This document shows, piece after piece, positions 11,015 through 20,699 of a DNA stretch of 25,502 nucleotides. Origin of the DNA: Catenaria anguillulae PL171. Lineage: Eukaryota > Blastocladiomycota > Blastocladiomycetes > Blastocladiales > Catenariaceae. Where the stretch lies: NCBI GenBank assembly GCA_002102555.1, contig MCFL01000330.1, positions 1 through 25,502 of the forward strand. Reading direction: 5' to 3'. Every line of letters starts with the position of its first letter. The first letter of the stretch is position 1. Below the pieces are notes generated by a model. It did not search any database, was not told where the DNA came from, and saw only the letters and a list, made by a program, of their open reading frames with translations. Made by a program: the position numbers and the translations under genes.

Positions 11015-14000
11015 ACGGAGAGTAGAGGAAGAATGGTGCGATCGTGCCAAGATGCACCCACGATGAATGAATGCAGAGTATCTAGAAGTGATGGATCAGT
11101 CAGTTCATGATTCAACAATTTATATTTGACATGCAGTGGCGATGTATGCAAGATTGATTGAATCGAACGACTTGAACGGCAATGAACCACGGGCTACGGG
11201 CGACATACGGTCTGTGGCGATTACAAGCGAAGTGCATGAGCTCGCAAGGGTGTATTGACTATTTCTGCAAGCCGATCGCTGACAATCCTGTCCCGTGGGC
11301 TGGTTGCCAAGACGCGACTTCTGTCTCACAAAGATCAACACAGCGTGTCGTGATCAAGTGGAGGACCCATGTTCATGTGCCACACTACGGGTGTTCTGAT
11401 ATGGGCTTGTGCTCACAATCTGCAGCTGTCGGGATTCCAGCGCAAAACCGTGGCCGGATTGTTGGTAGTTTTGCCACGGCATCCACAGTTGCGGACACGA
11501 AACGCGTCTGTCCTACCCTGCAACACAGCTCCCGCAATTGGCTGGCTGCTGCTTTTTCTTTGCAAACAAGCCCAATACGCTTTCGGGTTCCTTTGCTGCT
11601 TCTTGCAGGAAGCTCGTACCGCAACCCTGCTTGCAGCAGCCGGAAATGGAAAAGTCTCACGCGATCGATTTTCTGAGTGGCCCCAGGCTTTGGCCCGTCT
11701 TGTTCGCCCACTGCCCGGCAGTGGACTGAGCCAATTTAGCACACATAAGCACAGGCACATGATCCACCTTTTTTGCAATCGGAAATCAAGCGGTGCAGTA
11801 CCATAGTGGAAGGGATGACAGCAAGCGGTATATTCCCACGCAAAACAGTAAACAGACGGAGGGATTCGGAGTCAGTTTCCGACGGTTTGTAGACAGATTT
11901 AGCCGACCATTGAACGTCGCTATTACGGCCACGTCTTGGACACTCATCTTCATCGTTTATTTATTCATATTTGAATGGCAATGTACATGATGCGACAGGA
12001 AATAGGATGGGAAATCCGAAGGTGACAAGTGGTATGAGTACCTTCTCGGTCTTCCCGGCTGAGTACAGCCTTCTGGTCGTCGACTTGCGGTCTAGGGAAT
12101 GTGCAGAAGCATACACTCGCCGACTTATCAACCGTCACATGATGTCCTGACATTTGGCCCGCTCTTTTGTTCTTTTGTGTTGTTGTGCGCGTGTGTGTGG
12201 AGAGCAGGACCATACAAAACAACAGAGACGTGCCAGTGGTTTCAGACTCGGGTTTCTCCGCGCTCTTAGCTCCATCGACTTGGGACTTGACTCCACCTGG
12301 CTCATTTGTGCGCTCTCGCAGCTCGCCCCGCCTTTGGTACCGATAGATTCTTTCCTTATGGTTCGAACATGAAATGCTTATTTACCTGGTCATGATGACA
12401 ACCCCCTCCCTTTTCACCCCTCAAAATGATTGATTGTTGTGTCCAGTATTGTTTGTTTTTCAAATTCACGACACGCTCTCTTTCCGCCCAGCCTCACTTT
12501 TCCTACCCAACTCGGCATTTTTCACAAACACACAACCATCAACAACACGGTCTCGGGTTTCGCCCACTCGCCCAACTCCGCCGATTCCTGCTGCAGTCCA
12601 ACTGGGCCCTTGGCACCGGACGGGTACTTGACGGTTTTCCCGACAATCCGGTCGACCTACAAAATCGGTTTTGGCCCCTTCAATCTCCTACCTGTCTCAC
12701 TGACCGTTTTACCTGCTGTTTGACCTCGCCATATTGCCATCTATTACGACTTGCAAGACAAGTACTCGGGCGTATTTCATCACCATCATTCGCTCACGGC
12801 TGAGCCGTCCATTCAGAGCATTTTGCTGGACCAGTTATCCGGTATGTACATCGGTTTCTTTGCCCCCAGATCATTCGGCAGCTGCGAGACAGTTGCCTGC
12901 AGTCGCCAGGGGCACCCTAATGGCGGCAATCCGCTCAGTCACTGACCAACATCATATGCATGTGCACACGTCAACAGCGTTTCTTTCGCTGCCACCCACT
13001 TTCACACTGCGCACACAAGTCCTGCGAGCAGCACAAGCACTTGCACCGTACATATTTATCTTCTGCACTCGGTTTGTACGTTGCTGCATTTTGATCCAAC
13101 CCTCCTCTGCTACTATCAGGGCCCCTTGGCCTGGACAGTGTCCACTCGCAAGGCATATAATGGCATGGCGGGCTTCCAGTGGCAACCAGCTTCCCTTTCT
13201 CTCCGTCTCCCTCTCAATCCCTGTCGCTTGCCCATCCGTCCTCATCCTCACCATCCCACAGTCGACTGTACGTCTGGGTCCTGAATCCGCGTCCACCGCG
13301 CGTCTTGACTCTTGAATGGTTTCGGCTTGTTCGCGATGGAGGCATTGGGTGTGCTGAGCTTTCGGTTTCGGTTTCGGTTTGCTTGCAATTGGTTTGCTCA
13401 GGCTCCCTGATGGCCCCGTGTCTTCGATCATCTTCGTTGCTTGGTTGCGTTGACACGGTTGAACGGCCGTGTTTCCGAGTGACTGCCTGTGGCTCTGGCC
13501 TCTGGCCTCTGGCCTCGAGCTGTTGTATGACCATTTATCACTTGTCTCACATTCCATGCATTCTTTGGCTCGCTGCCGCCGTCTCTTGCCGCAATTGCAA
13601 TGACACCACCACAGCAGGACGGTTGCGCTCCCGCTGCCCAGGACCCTGAGCGTGACCGCGACCCTGACCATGCCCACTTTGTTGCCGCCGTCTCTGACCC
13701 TCCTCCTCCATCCAACCATGCTGACCTCAACGATGATCCTGATCCTGTCCCGCATGCCCATCATCCGCCCAGCACCACCAGCAGCAGCCTTTCCGGCCGA
13801 AGCGACCGTGACACTTGCAGCTCGACCGTCTCGCGCCCAAAGCCTCGGCAGCCGCCACCGGATCCGCAACCATTGTCCTCGCAGAGATTGCCCGCCATCT
13901 CTGCTTGGTTGGCCCTTCCCTCCAGCACAGGCCAATGTCGATCGGTGTCACCTGCAAGCGACAAGAGGCAAACTTGCCAGCATTCGCCGCCGCTTGTGCA

Positions 14001-14057
14001 ATCGCAGCCCGATTCAGACCCATACTCCGTCGGCCCTCACTGCCGCCATTGCCGAAA
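11015..14057. other. Three-kilobase region with no confident gene
   Basis: Many short open frames occur on both strands, but none shows a recognisable domain. Three items stand out and are treated as findings: a short cysteine-containing minus-strand frame near 11513-11656, a plausible coding fragment at about 12540-12840 (plus), and low-complexity repeats near 13360 and 13493. From about 13600 to 14057 there is a Pro/Asp/His-rich open frame (from ATG 13600) in a different frame from the velvet start. It may be 5' UTR or a missed N-terminal extension of the velvet gene. A 327-codon minus-strand frame (12952-13935) looks like a shadow of low-complexity sequence. Confidence 0.5.
12541..12845 (+). 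CDS. Possible coding fragment, unidentified
   Basis: One frame reads smoothly (GFAHSPNSADSCCSPTGP, then GYLTVFPTIRSTYKIGFGPF) to a TGA at 12721. The same frame then reopens (IAIYYDLQDKYSGVFHHHHS, then LTAEPSIQSILLDQLS) up to a good donor-like GTATGT at about 12842. Residue composition looks protein-like on both sides of the stop. It could be a decayed gene, an exon pair whose splice I cannot place, or chance. No family is recognised and no credible start was chosen. Confidence 0.25.
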
Positions 14058-17000
14058 ATGTACTCGTTCAACTCGCTCCCGGCTGCCCACTCAAACCCGC
14101 CCGCCATCGCAACGGCACCTGCACCCGGAACCGCCCAGGCGCAGGCACAGGCCCCCAGTCCTCAGGTATCCATGCACTTTTCCTATAGCCAAGCACTTGC
14201 CGCTGCCAACGGATCAGCCAATTACCATCATCAACCGTCCAGTTCTGCGCATGTTGGGCCGCTGGCGACTCAACATCCGCATCAGCAACCCATCCAGCCC
14301 ATGCACCCGACACACTACGCAATCATCCACAGCAGCATTTTCACATGCAACCCGCTGTACCCATGGGCCTGCCGCCAACTCCAATGCACATGATGCCTGG
14401 TCAGGAGCAGCACCACCAGCAGCAACAGTTCTCTTTCCAGCACACTCCGCAGTACCAACAGCAGCAGCAGCAACAGCAACATTCCTTGCCCACGTTGAAC
14501 CCCTCGTACACGACTCAGCATTATCGTCAACAACAGGTCGTTCCAGCGCCAGCACACCCTGCCCCAGCACCACCCGCGGCTCCGGCTGCGCCTGCTCCAA
14601 CACCTGCTGTTGCAGCACCTTCACGAGCAGAAGTGGTCCGTGGTGGACTGTATGTCTTTCTTGTCTTATTGTTGACGATGCTCTCGTTTCCTCACTAACG
14701 TCTGGTCACTTTTTGTTTCATTTTTCAGTCGATACTCGCTCAGTGTCCGCCAACACCCTCAAAAGGCACGCATGTGCGGGTACGGCGAGCGTGCCGACCG
14801 TCGTCCTGTTGACCCGCCACCAATCCTCCAATTACAAGTCACCGATGCAGGCTTGGGCAACGAGTCTGCATGTCGCGCATACCTCAACAACCCATTTGTG
14901 TTTATTCACGCGCAGCTCCAGGCGCCCACGGTTCCCCCAAGCGCCTCTGCGTCAACAGCAGCGTCGCGGGCAGAATCACAGACACCGTCCAACTCGTCTG
15001 CCGGCGGCGCCGGTGGCGGCGTCGACGCCGTCGTGGCAAGTGCCAGCACGGGCGCATTTGTTGCCGGGTCGGCTCCCGGATCGCCGCCGCGGGAAGTTCC
15101 CACGCAACAGCAGGAGTGGTCGCCCAGGCAGTATGCAAAGATCACGGCCGGGTCGGTTGTGTCGAGCATGTTTCGACTCAAGGATTTGGATGGTGAGGAT
15201 GGGGCGTTTTTCGTGTTCAATGATGTGTCGGTCAGGACCGAGGGCGTGTTTCGCCTGTGCTTTACGTTGTATGAGGTGACTGGGTACGTTGTTGCATTCA
15301 TGTTGATGACGCACGCCAAGGTCAAACGCTTGCTGACGCTGCCGCCAACCTTTTCGATGGTTAGATTACGAGTGCGACGACTCCTGACCACGTACTCGGG
15401 CGATTTCACCATTTTCGCTCCCAAACGCTTTCCTGGTCTTGAAGGTTCAAAGTCCTTTCTTTTCACGTCTTCTGTCCACACCTCCTCACACTTGTCTCGT
15501 TCCATCCTTCAGAATCCACGGCTCTCACACGATCATTTGCCGACCAAGGCCTCAAAATCCGCGCTCGTCGTACCGTGGGCTCTGCTGCGGAATCCAGTTC
15601 ATCAGCTGCGCCTGGCTCCGCAACCGCAGAAACCAACCTGGCACCTGCGGCGGCTGCCCGCCCTCAAAGCGGCGCAACACACAAACACATATCGCGAGTC
15701 GAACCTTTGCGCCGCTGCCTGTTCCCTCTTCCTTCAACCCCGCTCTCGGCGCAGGCGCAGCCCAGGGACCAATCCTGACGCCTGGCGTGCGCATGTGCCC
15801 ATGTACCACGAGCAGCCATCCATGGCAAACCAGCCGCAATACCCAAGCTACCACCCGCCACTGCCATTTCCTCCCGCAGTCTCATGTCAACAAGCTCCCA
15901 GCATAAATGGCCCACGTACCGCCGCCCATGTTGGCCATGCCGTCGCGCCCGCCGCCCCACAACTGCCGCAACACGCCTCATGGCCCAGCACCCAACCGCA
16001 CACCCTGGGTCCTGCCTGCACCTACGGTCCCTTCGGCATCCATCCAACTGCCTCGCCCGCAACACTTGACGGCCGCCGCGTCCATCACGGCCGACCAAGC
16101 CGACGGCTCTCTGCGGCTTGGCTTGCGCCGCCTCCGCAAGCATCCATGTCGGAGCTGTGGCAGCGCGTGCAAGCGTCTGCGGGTCGCGACGCCATAACCA
16201 CCAGCCGCAACCGCAGGGCAATGGAAGCAGCGCGTACCCGAGCCCTGCGCCACCCGTGTCCGGGCGCTGCACGTTTCAACCACGGGCACCGAGTCTGTGG
16301 GATGTGTTCACCGCCAAGACCCGGTCGCTTCAGAGGTGCATGGGTTGTTGAGTCCGGAGACGCCGCCGGCGTTGGCCGTGGACGATGCGCGATATGCGGA
16401 CGGTCGGGCGCCACCGTTGATGTTGAATGTGGACGAGGGTCACAATGCTGGTGCGTCAACTTCATCGTCGTCGCTCATGGGTGTCGGGGCTGGGTATCCC
16501 GGCGCACCGACGGCAAGTGGGCAAGGTGCTGTGCGAAAATCGACGGGTGAACATGATGTGCAGCTGCAGCCGCAGCAGGTGGTTGTGAATGGGCTGCATT
16601 CACGACACGCGCCATCTCAGCCCAATGTATCCGGGCACTCTGCTGCTGCGGGCAACGGTTCGGCTTTGTACTCGCATCACAGCCCAAGCAGTGCACACGT
16701 GTCGTCGCGCGACGTTCCCCTACATTTTTGACTGGTCCCGCCGCGGCTGCAGCAAGCAACCCAACCCGATCGCATCAGGCGCCCACGTCCACAGTCATGT
16801 GGCCGCTTCCCTTGCCTTACACCAGCCCGAACCCGCGCCACCTCCTCGGCAGCCACTGCCGCGCCGCTTGGCCGATACACGGCGTTGCACCAAGCCATAG
16901 GCACTTCGCCACCGACCAGCGCGGCTCAAGGCGATGCAGAGCAAGCGGTCGCGGCCGTGTTGCATATTCCGTCGCGGCCACCGTTGCCCAGAGCCGATAC

Positions 17001-17079
17001 GGGAGGCGGGGAAGAAAGTGGGGTTGGGGTGGCGGCCGAGCCGGATTCGTCCATGTCGTTGCAGCGGTTGTTGAATTGA
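14058..17079 (+). CDS. Velvet-domain regulator (VeA/VelB/VosA family)
   Basis: The ATG at 14058 (context AAAATG) opens a Ala/Pro/Gln-rich N terminus (MYSFNSLPAAHSNPP). The velvet domain then spans three introns: 14650-14728 (GTATGT...TTCAG), 15284-15364 (GTACGT...GTTAG) and 15445-15512 (GTTCAA...TTCAG). All three keep frame. Signature pieces are RYSLSVRQHPQKARMCGYGE, RADRRPVDPPPILQLQV, NPFVFIHAQL, SMFRLKDLDGEDGAFFVFND, VSVRTEGVFRLCFTLYEVTG, and GDFTIFAPKRFPGLEESTAL followed by TRSFADQGLKIRARR. A Ser/Gly/Ala loop of about 80 residues sits inside the domain, as in VelB-type proteins. Velvet proteins are fungal DNA-binding, NF-kB-fold regulators of development and secondary metabolism, acting as homo- or heterodimers in the nucleus. 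The long Pro/Ser/Gln-rich C-terminal part ends MSLQRLLN with the stop at 17077-17079. It needs about six frame changes, and the N terminus needs one near 14315. The core domain is clean. Subfamily is not decided, and an upstream start at 13600 is possible. Confidence 0.85.
14414..14480 (+). repeat. CAG/CAA repeat encoding glutamine runs
   Basis: Imperfect CAG/CAA triplets encode QQQQ and then an eight-glutamine run in the N-terminal arm of the velvet protein, just before the velvet domain. Such runs are common activation or disorder segments and are prone to length change. Confidence 0.8.
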
Positions 17080-17330
17080 GAGTGAACGGGATGGAGGATT
17101 TTTGATTCGGAGACAAAATGAGATTGCTTGTTTACACACCGAAACGTTGGAACGCATTTTTTGCGGTATGTAGATGTCTTGTACCACTCAATATTTATAT
17201 GAAACGACTGTCTATTCTTTTTGCAAGTTTTTTTTTCACTTATAATAGATTGCCATCATTGCAGCGCCGCTATTGATGGCGCCAACACCGTACCCTCGAT
17301 GTGTGGTCATTGTGTCGTCCGCTTTTTCCT
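17080..17330. other. Short convergent spacer
   Basis: About 250 AT-rich bases lie between the stop codons of the velvet gene and the minus-strand repeat gene, with a T run at about 17227-17236. It presumably contains both 3' UTRs. No open frame is supported. Confidence 0.5.
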
Positions 17331-19673
17331 TCAGTACTCTTGCTCATTGCTCGCGGGGAATAACCCCGATTGTCGCCACCATTGCGCCACTTTCCTCCCA
17401 ATTTTCGTGTCTTGATTCATTCGGACTCGGTCCGCAACTTGCGTAGTGCAAGTAACTCGCAAGCCCGAATGGAAATGCCACCATTCCAACACGTTACAAA
17501 ATCCCGAATCGGATGCCTCGATGAGCGACGACTCAAGTTGCTCCTTCAACAACTCGGGCCGTTCTTGCTCGAGATACATGAGCATCGCGACATTGCCATT
17601 CTCGGAAGCCAAAACTGGATCCTGCAACGGTACAGGCGCAAGCTTGAGCATGGACTTGTGAATGTGTGCATGAATTGGATTGTCGTAATAGTCGCGGTTG
17701 AGGCACAAGCTCGGATTAGAGGTGAAGATGTGCGGAAAGTTGGTCCGCCACCACAGCAACGATTTGCCATGATTGTCCACAAACATGCACCAATTCACCA
17801 GTGGGTTCCCGTCAGCGTCCCTTGGGTTTATACTATCGCAAGTCAAGGCCAGCGTAAAATAGTCGGGGTCGGCCTTGATAACCTTGAAGAGCCAGTCCAG
17901 AACATCCAAGCTCCCGTTGATGCTAGCCCAGTGAATGTAACGTACCCAGTCGTCAACCAGGAAGCGAGAAGAATAAGAAGAATCGATCCACGCTCGCGCG
18001 TATTTGAAGTAGGCCAGTCGGTCATTCTCGTAAAGTTGAACTGCTTGTGAGCTGGTGAGAAACAGGACCGAGGGGCCAATCTCAATCAGCGGATGTAAGG
18101 GGCCGGTCACCTTTATCTGCCGCAACCACCATTCCAATACATCCAGCTTGAGTAACGTCGTTGATCCAATCAAGCGAATCCTGCAATTTCCCGCTTGGTG
18201 TGGAAAGAGGAACCGATGGCACATTTGGACACCGTCACTTGTGACCACGGTCGTCACCTTGCTGAACCACCAATCAAGCACGCGGACATGGCGAGCGTTG
18301 ACGAATCCGACTCGAAATGCGATATCCTTGATCTGATTATGGGTGAGGGAGCCGGCGAGATGAAGGGACAACCAATCAAGAACGTCAACAGTCTCTAGCT
18401 GACTCGCATGCGAGAAGTATGTGTGGAGTTGACTCTGGTCCAGTGTGAACCCATGTTGACTCAACCAATCCAAGACGTCAATCTGACCATGATGTTGGCA
18501 TGCAACAAGGATCGGGTCGGTATCCGGTCCCGGCAGTGGCCCTTGATGAGCCGAGGAGTCGCGCACCGCGACATCCGCCAAAGAATCATCACCAACATGC
18601 TGGTGGATCCAATCAAGTACCTGGACGCTTGCTGCCTTTGTCGCCTCGCCAATCAACTCTCGGCGGGATCCAGCCAGATGCCCTTTGCCTCGTAACCACT
18701 CGAGCACATCGACCTTCCCGAGGGAACAGGCAGTCGCGGTCGCCAGGTCGTACTCGGCTTCGAATGGAACAACGCCCAGCGAATCCATCCAGTCCAGCAT
18801 GTCAAACTGCACGGCAAACTGTAATGGGCTTTTCTCTGTTGGCGTCCAAGTCGCATGATGCTGCCGAACTGCCTCGGGATGCGACTTGCACCACTCCAGG
18901 ACTTGAATCTGTTGATGCTCGAAAGCCGATGGGATGATCTTGGCCAACATACCCTGTTCTTGCCACCGGCCATCACCAAGCAGCAAGCTTGTTTTGTTGG
19001 TCCACCAATCCAAGACATCCAAATGCCCGCCCTTGGCGGCAGCCGCCATGAACTCCCCCGGATCCCGATGCGAGTCGACAGCCGCAACAAACGTGTCCGC
19101 TCCAGCATGCTCCAGAATCCAGTCCAAGACATAGACATGCCCAGCGCCGCTCGCATACACAGTGGCCTTTGCCACCGTCTCGACATTGTCCAGCAGCAAG
19201 TGCCCACGCAACCGCCACCAGTCCAGTTTGGCCAAATCGCCTCTGCCCACCACGCCTGCAAGAGTGACCACGCCCCAATCCACACACAAATCAGACTCGT
19301 CGGCAAGGCACGTCAACACATCCATGTTGTTGCACTTGAGCGCATGCGCAACCAAGCCATGGGACGTAAAATTGACGGGGCGGCCACCCGGCTGCGTGCT
19401 CCATTTCATCATGAATCGAAGCAGGGCCACGTCGCCGAGTTTGGCAGCATCGTCGAGGTCCACGTGCGGCAAGCGCATGAGCGCCACCTGAGTCAGGAGC
19501 GGCGAAGAGGCGCGCGGGAGTACATTGAGCGGAGCGGCCATGGCAGCGGGATTCCATAACGACGAAAGGGCGGCGAGTTGGATGGCCACAGCCAGGACGG
19601 GCTCGGCAAGCTCGGTCAGGAGACGGGGCGCGGGGGGCAGCGGTGATACATGCAGAACGTTGGCATTTCTCAT
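17331..19673 (-). CDS. Intact 'LDWW' ankyrin-like repeat protein, 780 residues
   Basis: A single uninterrupted exon. I chose the ATG at 19673 (MRNANVLHVSPLPP), because the sequence upstream looks like 5' UTR, although the frame stays open to an ATG at 19844. Near the N terminus, LPPAPRLLTELAEPVLAVAI resembles an F-box-like helix, as seen at the start of many fungal repeat proteins (inference). The rest is about 17 units of roughly 35-50 residues, each with a core such as VYVLDWILEHAG, LDVLDWWTNKTS, VDVLEWLRGKGH, IDVLDWLSQHGF, VRVLDWWFSKV, LDVLEWWLRQIK, LDVLDWLFKVIK or CNVLEWWHFHSG. These correspond to degenerate ankyrin helix pairs with Asp-Trp-Trp/Leu replacing the usual second-helix residues. 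The likely role is protein binding. The partner is unknown, and a ubiquitin-ligase adaptor role would depend on the F-box being real. The closest relative in the window is the broken copy at 1-2055, in the opposite orientation. Confidence 0.9.
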   Translation of the reverse strand: MRNANVLHVSPLPPAPRLLTELAEPVLAVAIQLAALSSLWNPAAMAAPLNVLPRASSPLLTQVALMRLPHVDLDDAAKLGDVALLRFMMKWSTQPGGRPVNFTSHGLVAHALKCNNMDVLTCLADESDLCVDWGVVTLAGVVGRGDLAKLDWWRLRGHLLLDNVETVAKATVYASGAGHVYVLDWILEHAGADTFVAAVDSHRDPGEFMAAAAKGGHLDVLDWWTNKTSLLLGDGRWQEQGMLAKIIPSAFEHQQIQVLEWCKSHPEAVRQHHATWTPTEKSPLQFAVQFDMLDWMDSLGVVPFEAEYDLATATACSLGKVDVLEWLRGKGHLAGSRRELIGEATKAASVQVLDWIHQHVGDDSLADVAVRDSSAHQGPLPGPDTDPILVACQHHGQIDVLDWLSQHGFTLDQSQLHTYFSHASQLETVDVLDWLSLHLAGSLTHNQIKDIAFRVGFVNARHVRVLDWWFSKVTTVVTSDGVQMCHRFLFPHQAGNCRIRLIGSTTLLKLDVLEWWLRQIKVTGPLHPLIEIGPSVLFLTSSQAVQLYENDRLAYFKYARAWIDSSYSSRFLVDDWVRYIHWASINGSLDVLDWLFKVIKADPDYFTLALTCDSINPRDADGNPLVNWCMFVDNHGKSLLWWRTNFPHIFTSNPSLCLNRDYYDNPIHAHIHKSMLKLAPVPLQDPVLASENGNVAMLMYLEQERPELLKEQLESSLIEASDSGFCNVLEWWHFHSGLRVTCTTQVADRVRMNQDTKIGRKVAQWWRQSGLFPASNEQEY

Positions 19674-19930
19674 GGCAGTATATTGCATAGAATAGAGTCG
19701 TATATCAAATGTCGAGCCTGTATCCTGGCCAACACTTATTGACGTATGAGTACTGTACAGCTGGCTGGTGGACGGTGGCGTCGGCGAGGGCCTCGATAGG
19801 CACGAACTCGGCGCGAACATCGGCGCGAACATCGGCGCGAACATTTTAGCAACTCACAGCAGCAGTATCATTGAGCACACTGTGCCTGCCGGGCGCTCGA
19901 TCAATACTCGATGCAATAAATGCTGCTATC
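19674..19930. promoter_or_regulatory. Divergent spacer between the repeat gene and the coiled-coil gene
   Basis: The 257 bp separate the chosen start of the minus-strand repeat gene from the ATG of the plus-strand coiled-coil gene, so both promoters must lie here or in the flanking 5' ends. It contains the 12-bp tandem repeat annotated separately. The role is inferred from position. Confidence 0.4.
19809..19844. repeat. Perfect 12-bp tandem repeat, three copies
   Basis: The unit CGGCGCGAACAT occurs three times head to tail without mismatch, with a degenerate related unit just to the left. On the minus strand it would encode Met-Phe-Ala-Pro three times if the repeat protein began at 19844. 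If the start is 19673, the array lies in the shared promoter/5' UTR. Confidence 0.95.
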
Positions 19931-20699
19931 ATGAGCAATCTGACAATACCGGTTCCGTGCAACACCGTGTCGGCGGCGCACCCGGCTGCCCCCTCACGTC
20001 ATCCGCCGACTGGCCAACCGTCGACGCTGCCGTGTCCCTCAGTCGTCACCTTCGCGAGACAGCCAAGGAGCTCTTGGCCAAGTGCTTGCCAGTGCTTTGG
20101 CCGCCGTGTCCGTCCCCCAAATCCTGCAATCAACCACACATGCCATGCGGTGCTGTGTCGCCGAGCTCCATCTCCCCGTTGCCACAATGGCCATTGCCGA
20201 CAACAGTCCAGGTGCTGGTCCACAGGAGCAGCAACCAGTGTGCGATGGCTCGTCATGTCCATCCACCCGCGCTGTACGCCAGCAGCTCGCCCGGTCGGAA
20301 CGGAATGGGTTTCTGGCAAAGCAAACAATTGACCGGCTGCAAGCCGAAATCAACTCGCTCAGGCAGCAGATTGACCAGCTATCGGCCAACAGCAAGCCAT
20401 CCTCTATCATCACAAAGAAGCACAAGCGCACGCAGCCATCCTCGCTGCCTGGGTTCTCGTCGGCTCGATCCGCGCTCGGAAATGACCCTCTCGTGCCCGC
20501 AATCCCTGCCGATTCATCATCTTCGTCATCCTCATCCGACAGCGACGACGATAACGGCGGCTCTGCGCCAGCTATTTCTGGTCCAACACCCAGCCAAATG
20601 CGGCCGCCGCCCTATGTGTTTACGGCTCCCAAAGGGCGCATCGGTTCCTGTATCGGGGCTCCACGGTCGGCTCAGGCCACGGCAGGGACGAGTTCTTGA
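19931..20699 (+). CDS. Coiled-coil, Ser/Asp-rich protein, probably truncated at its 3' end
   Basis: The ATG at 19931 gives MSNLTIPVPCNTVSAAHPAA. A helical piece (TVDAAVSLSRHLRETAKELL) lies in a second frame, and the best-supported part is in a third frame from about 20082. That part has a heptad coiled coil (IDRLQAEINSLRQQIDQLSA), a basic patch (KKHKRTQP), and an acidic Ser/Asp tract (eight Ser then DSDDDNG) followed by PTPSQMRPPPYVF. The frame then runs on to a stop at 20697-20699 inside sequence assigned to the integrase fossil, so the true C terminus is probably lost. Two frame changes are needed in the first 150 bp. The layout suits a nuclear or scaffold protein, but no family is recognised. 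It is on the opposite strand to the integrase, so it is not that element's own gene. Confidence 0.45.

Noticed and set aside
11182-11676. A 164-codon plus-strand open frame
   Set aside because: No recognisable family, overlapped by open frames on the other strand, and no splice or context support.
13358-13381. A telomere-like repeat
   Set aside because: The TTTCGG unit is not a known fungal telomere repeat, has only about four copies and lies inside gene space.
12952-13935. A 327-codon minus-strand open frame
   Set aside because: Arg/Gly-rich low-complexity composition typical of a shadow frame opposite Pro/Ser-rich sequence. No domain.
13600-15279. The 559-codon plus-strand frame taken as one gene
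   Set aside because: Its second half runs antiphase through the Gln-rich arm and the velvet core, which are clearly coded in other frames. Only its first part could be real.
14300-17079. Programmed ribosomal frameshifting in the velvet gene
   Set aside because: Too many changes, no slippery sites recognised, and they fall in low-complexity sequence. Sequence error or decay is simpler.
20082-20699. The coiled-coil frame as the gag gene of the nearby retrotransposon
   Set aside because: It lies on the opposite strand to the integrase and has no capsid or zinc-knuckle signature.
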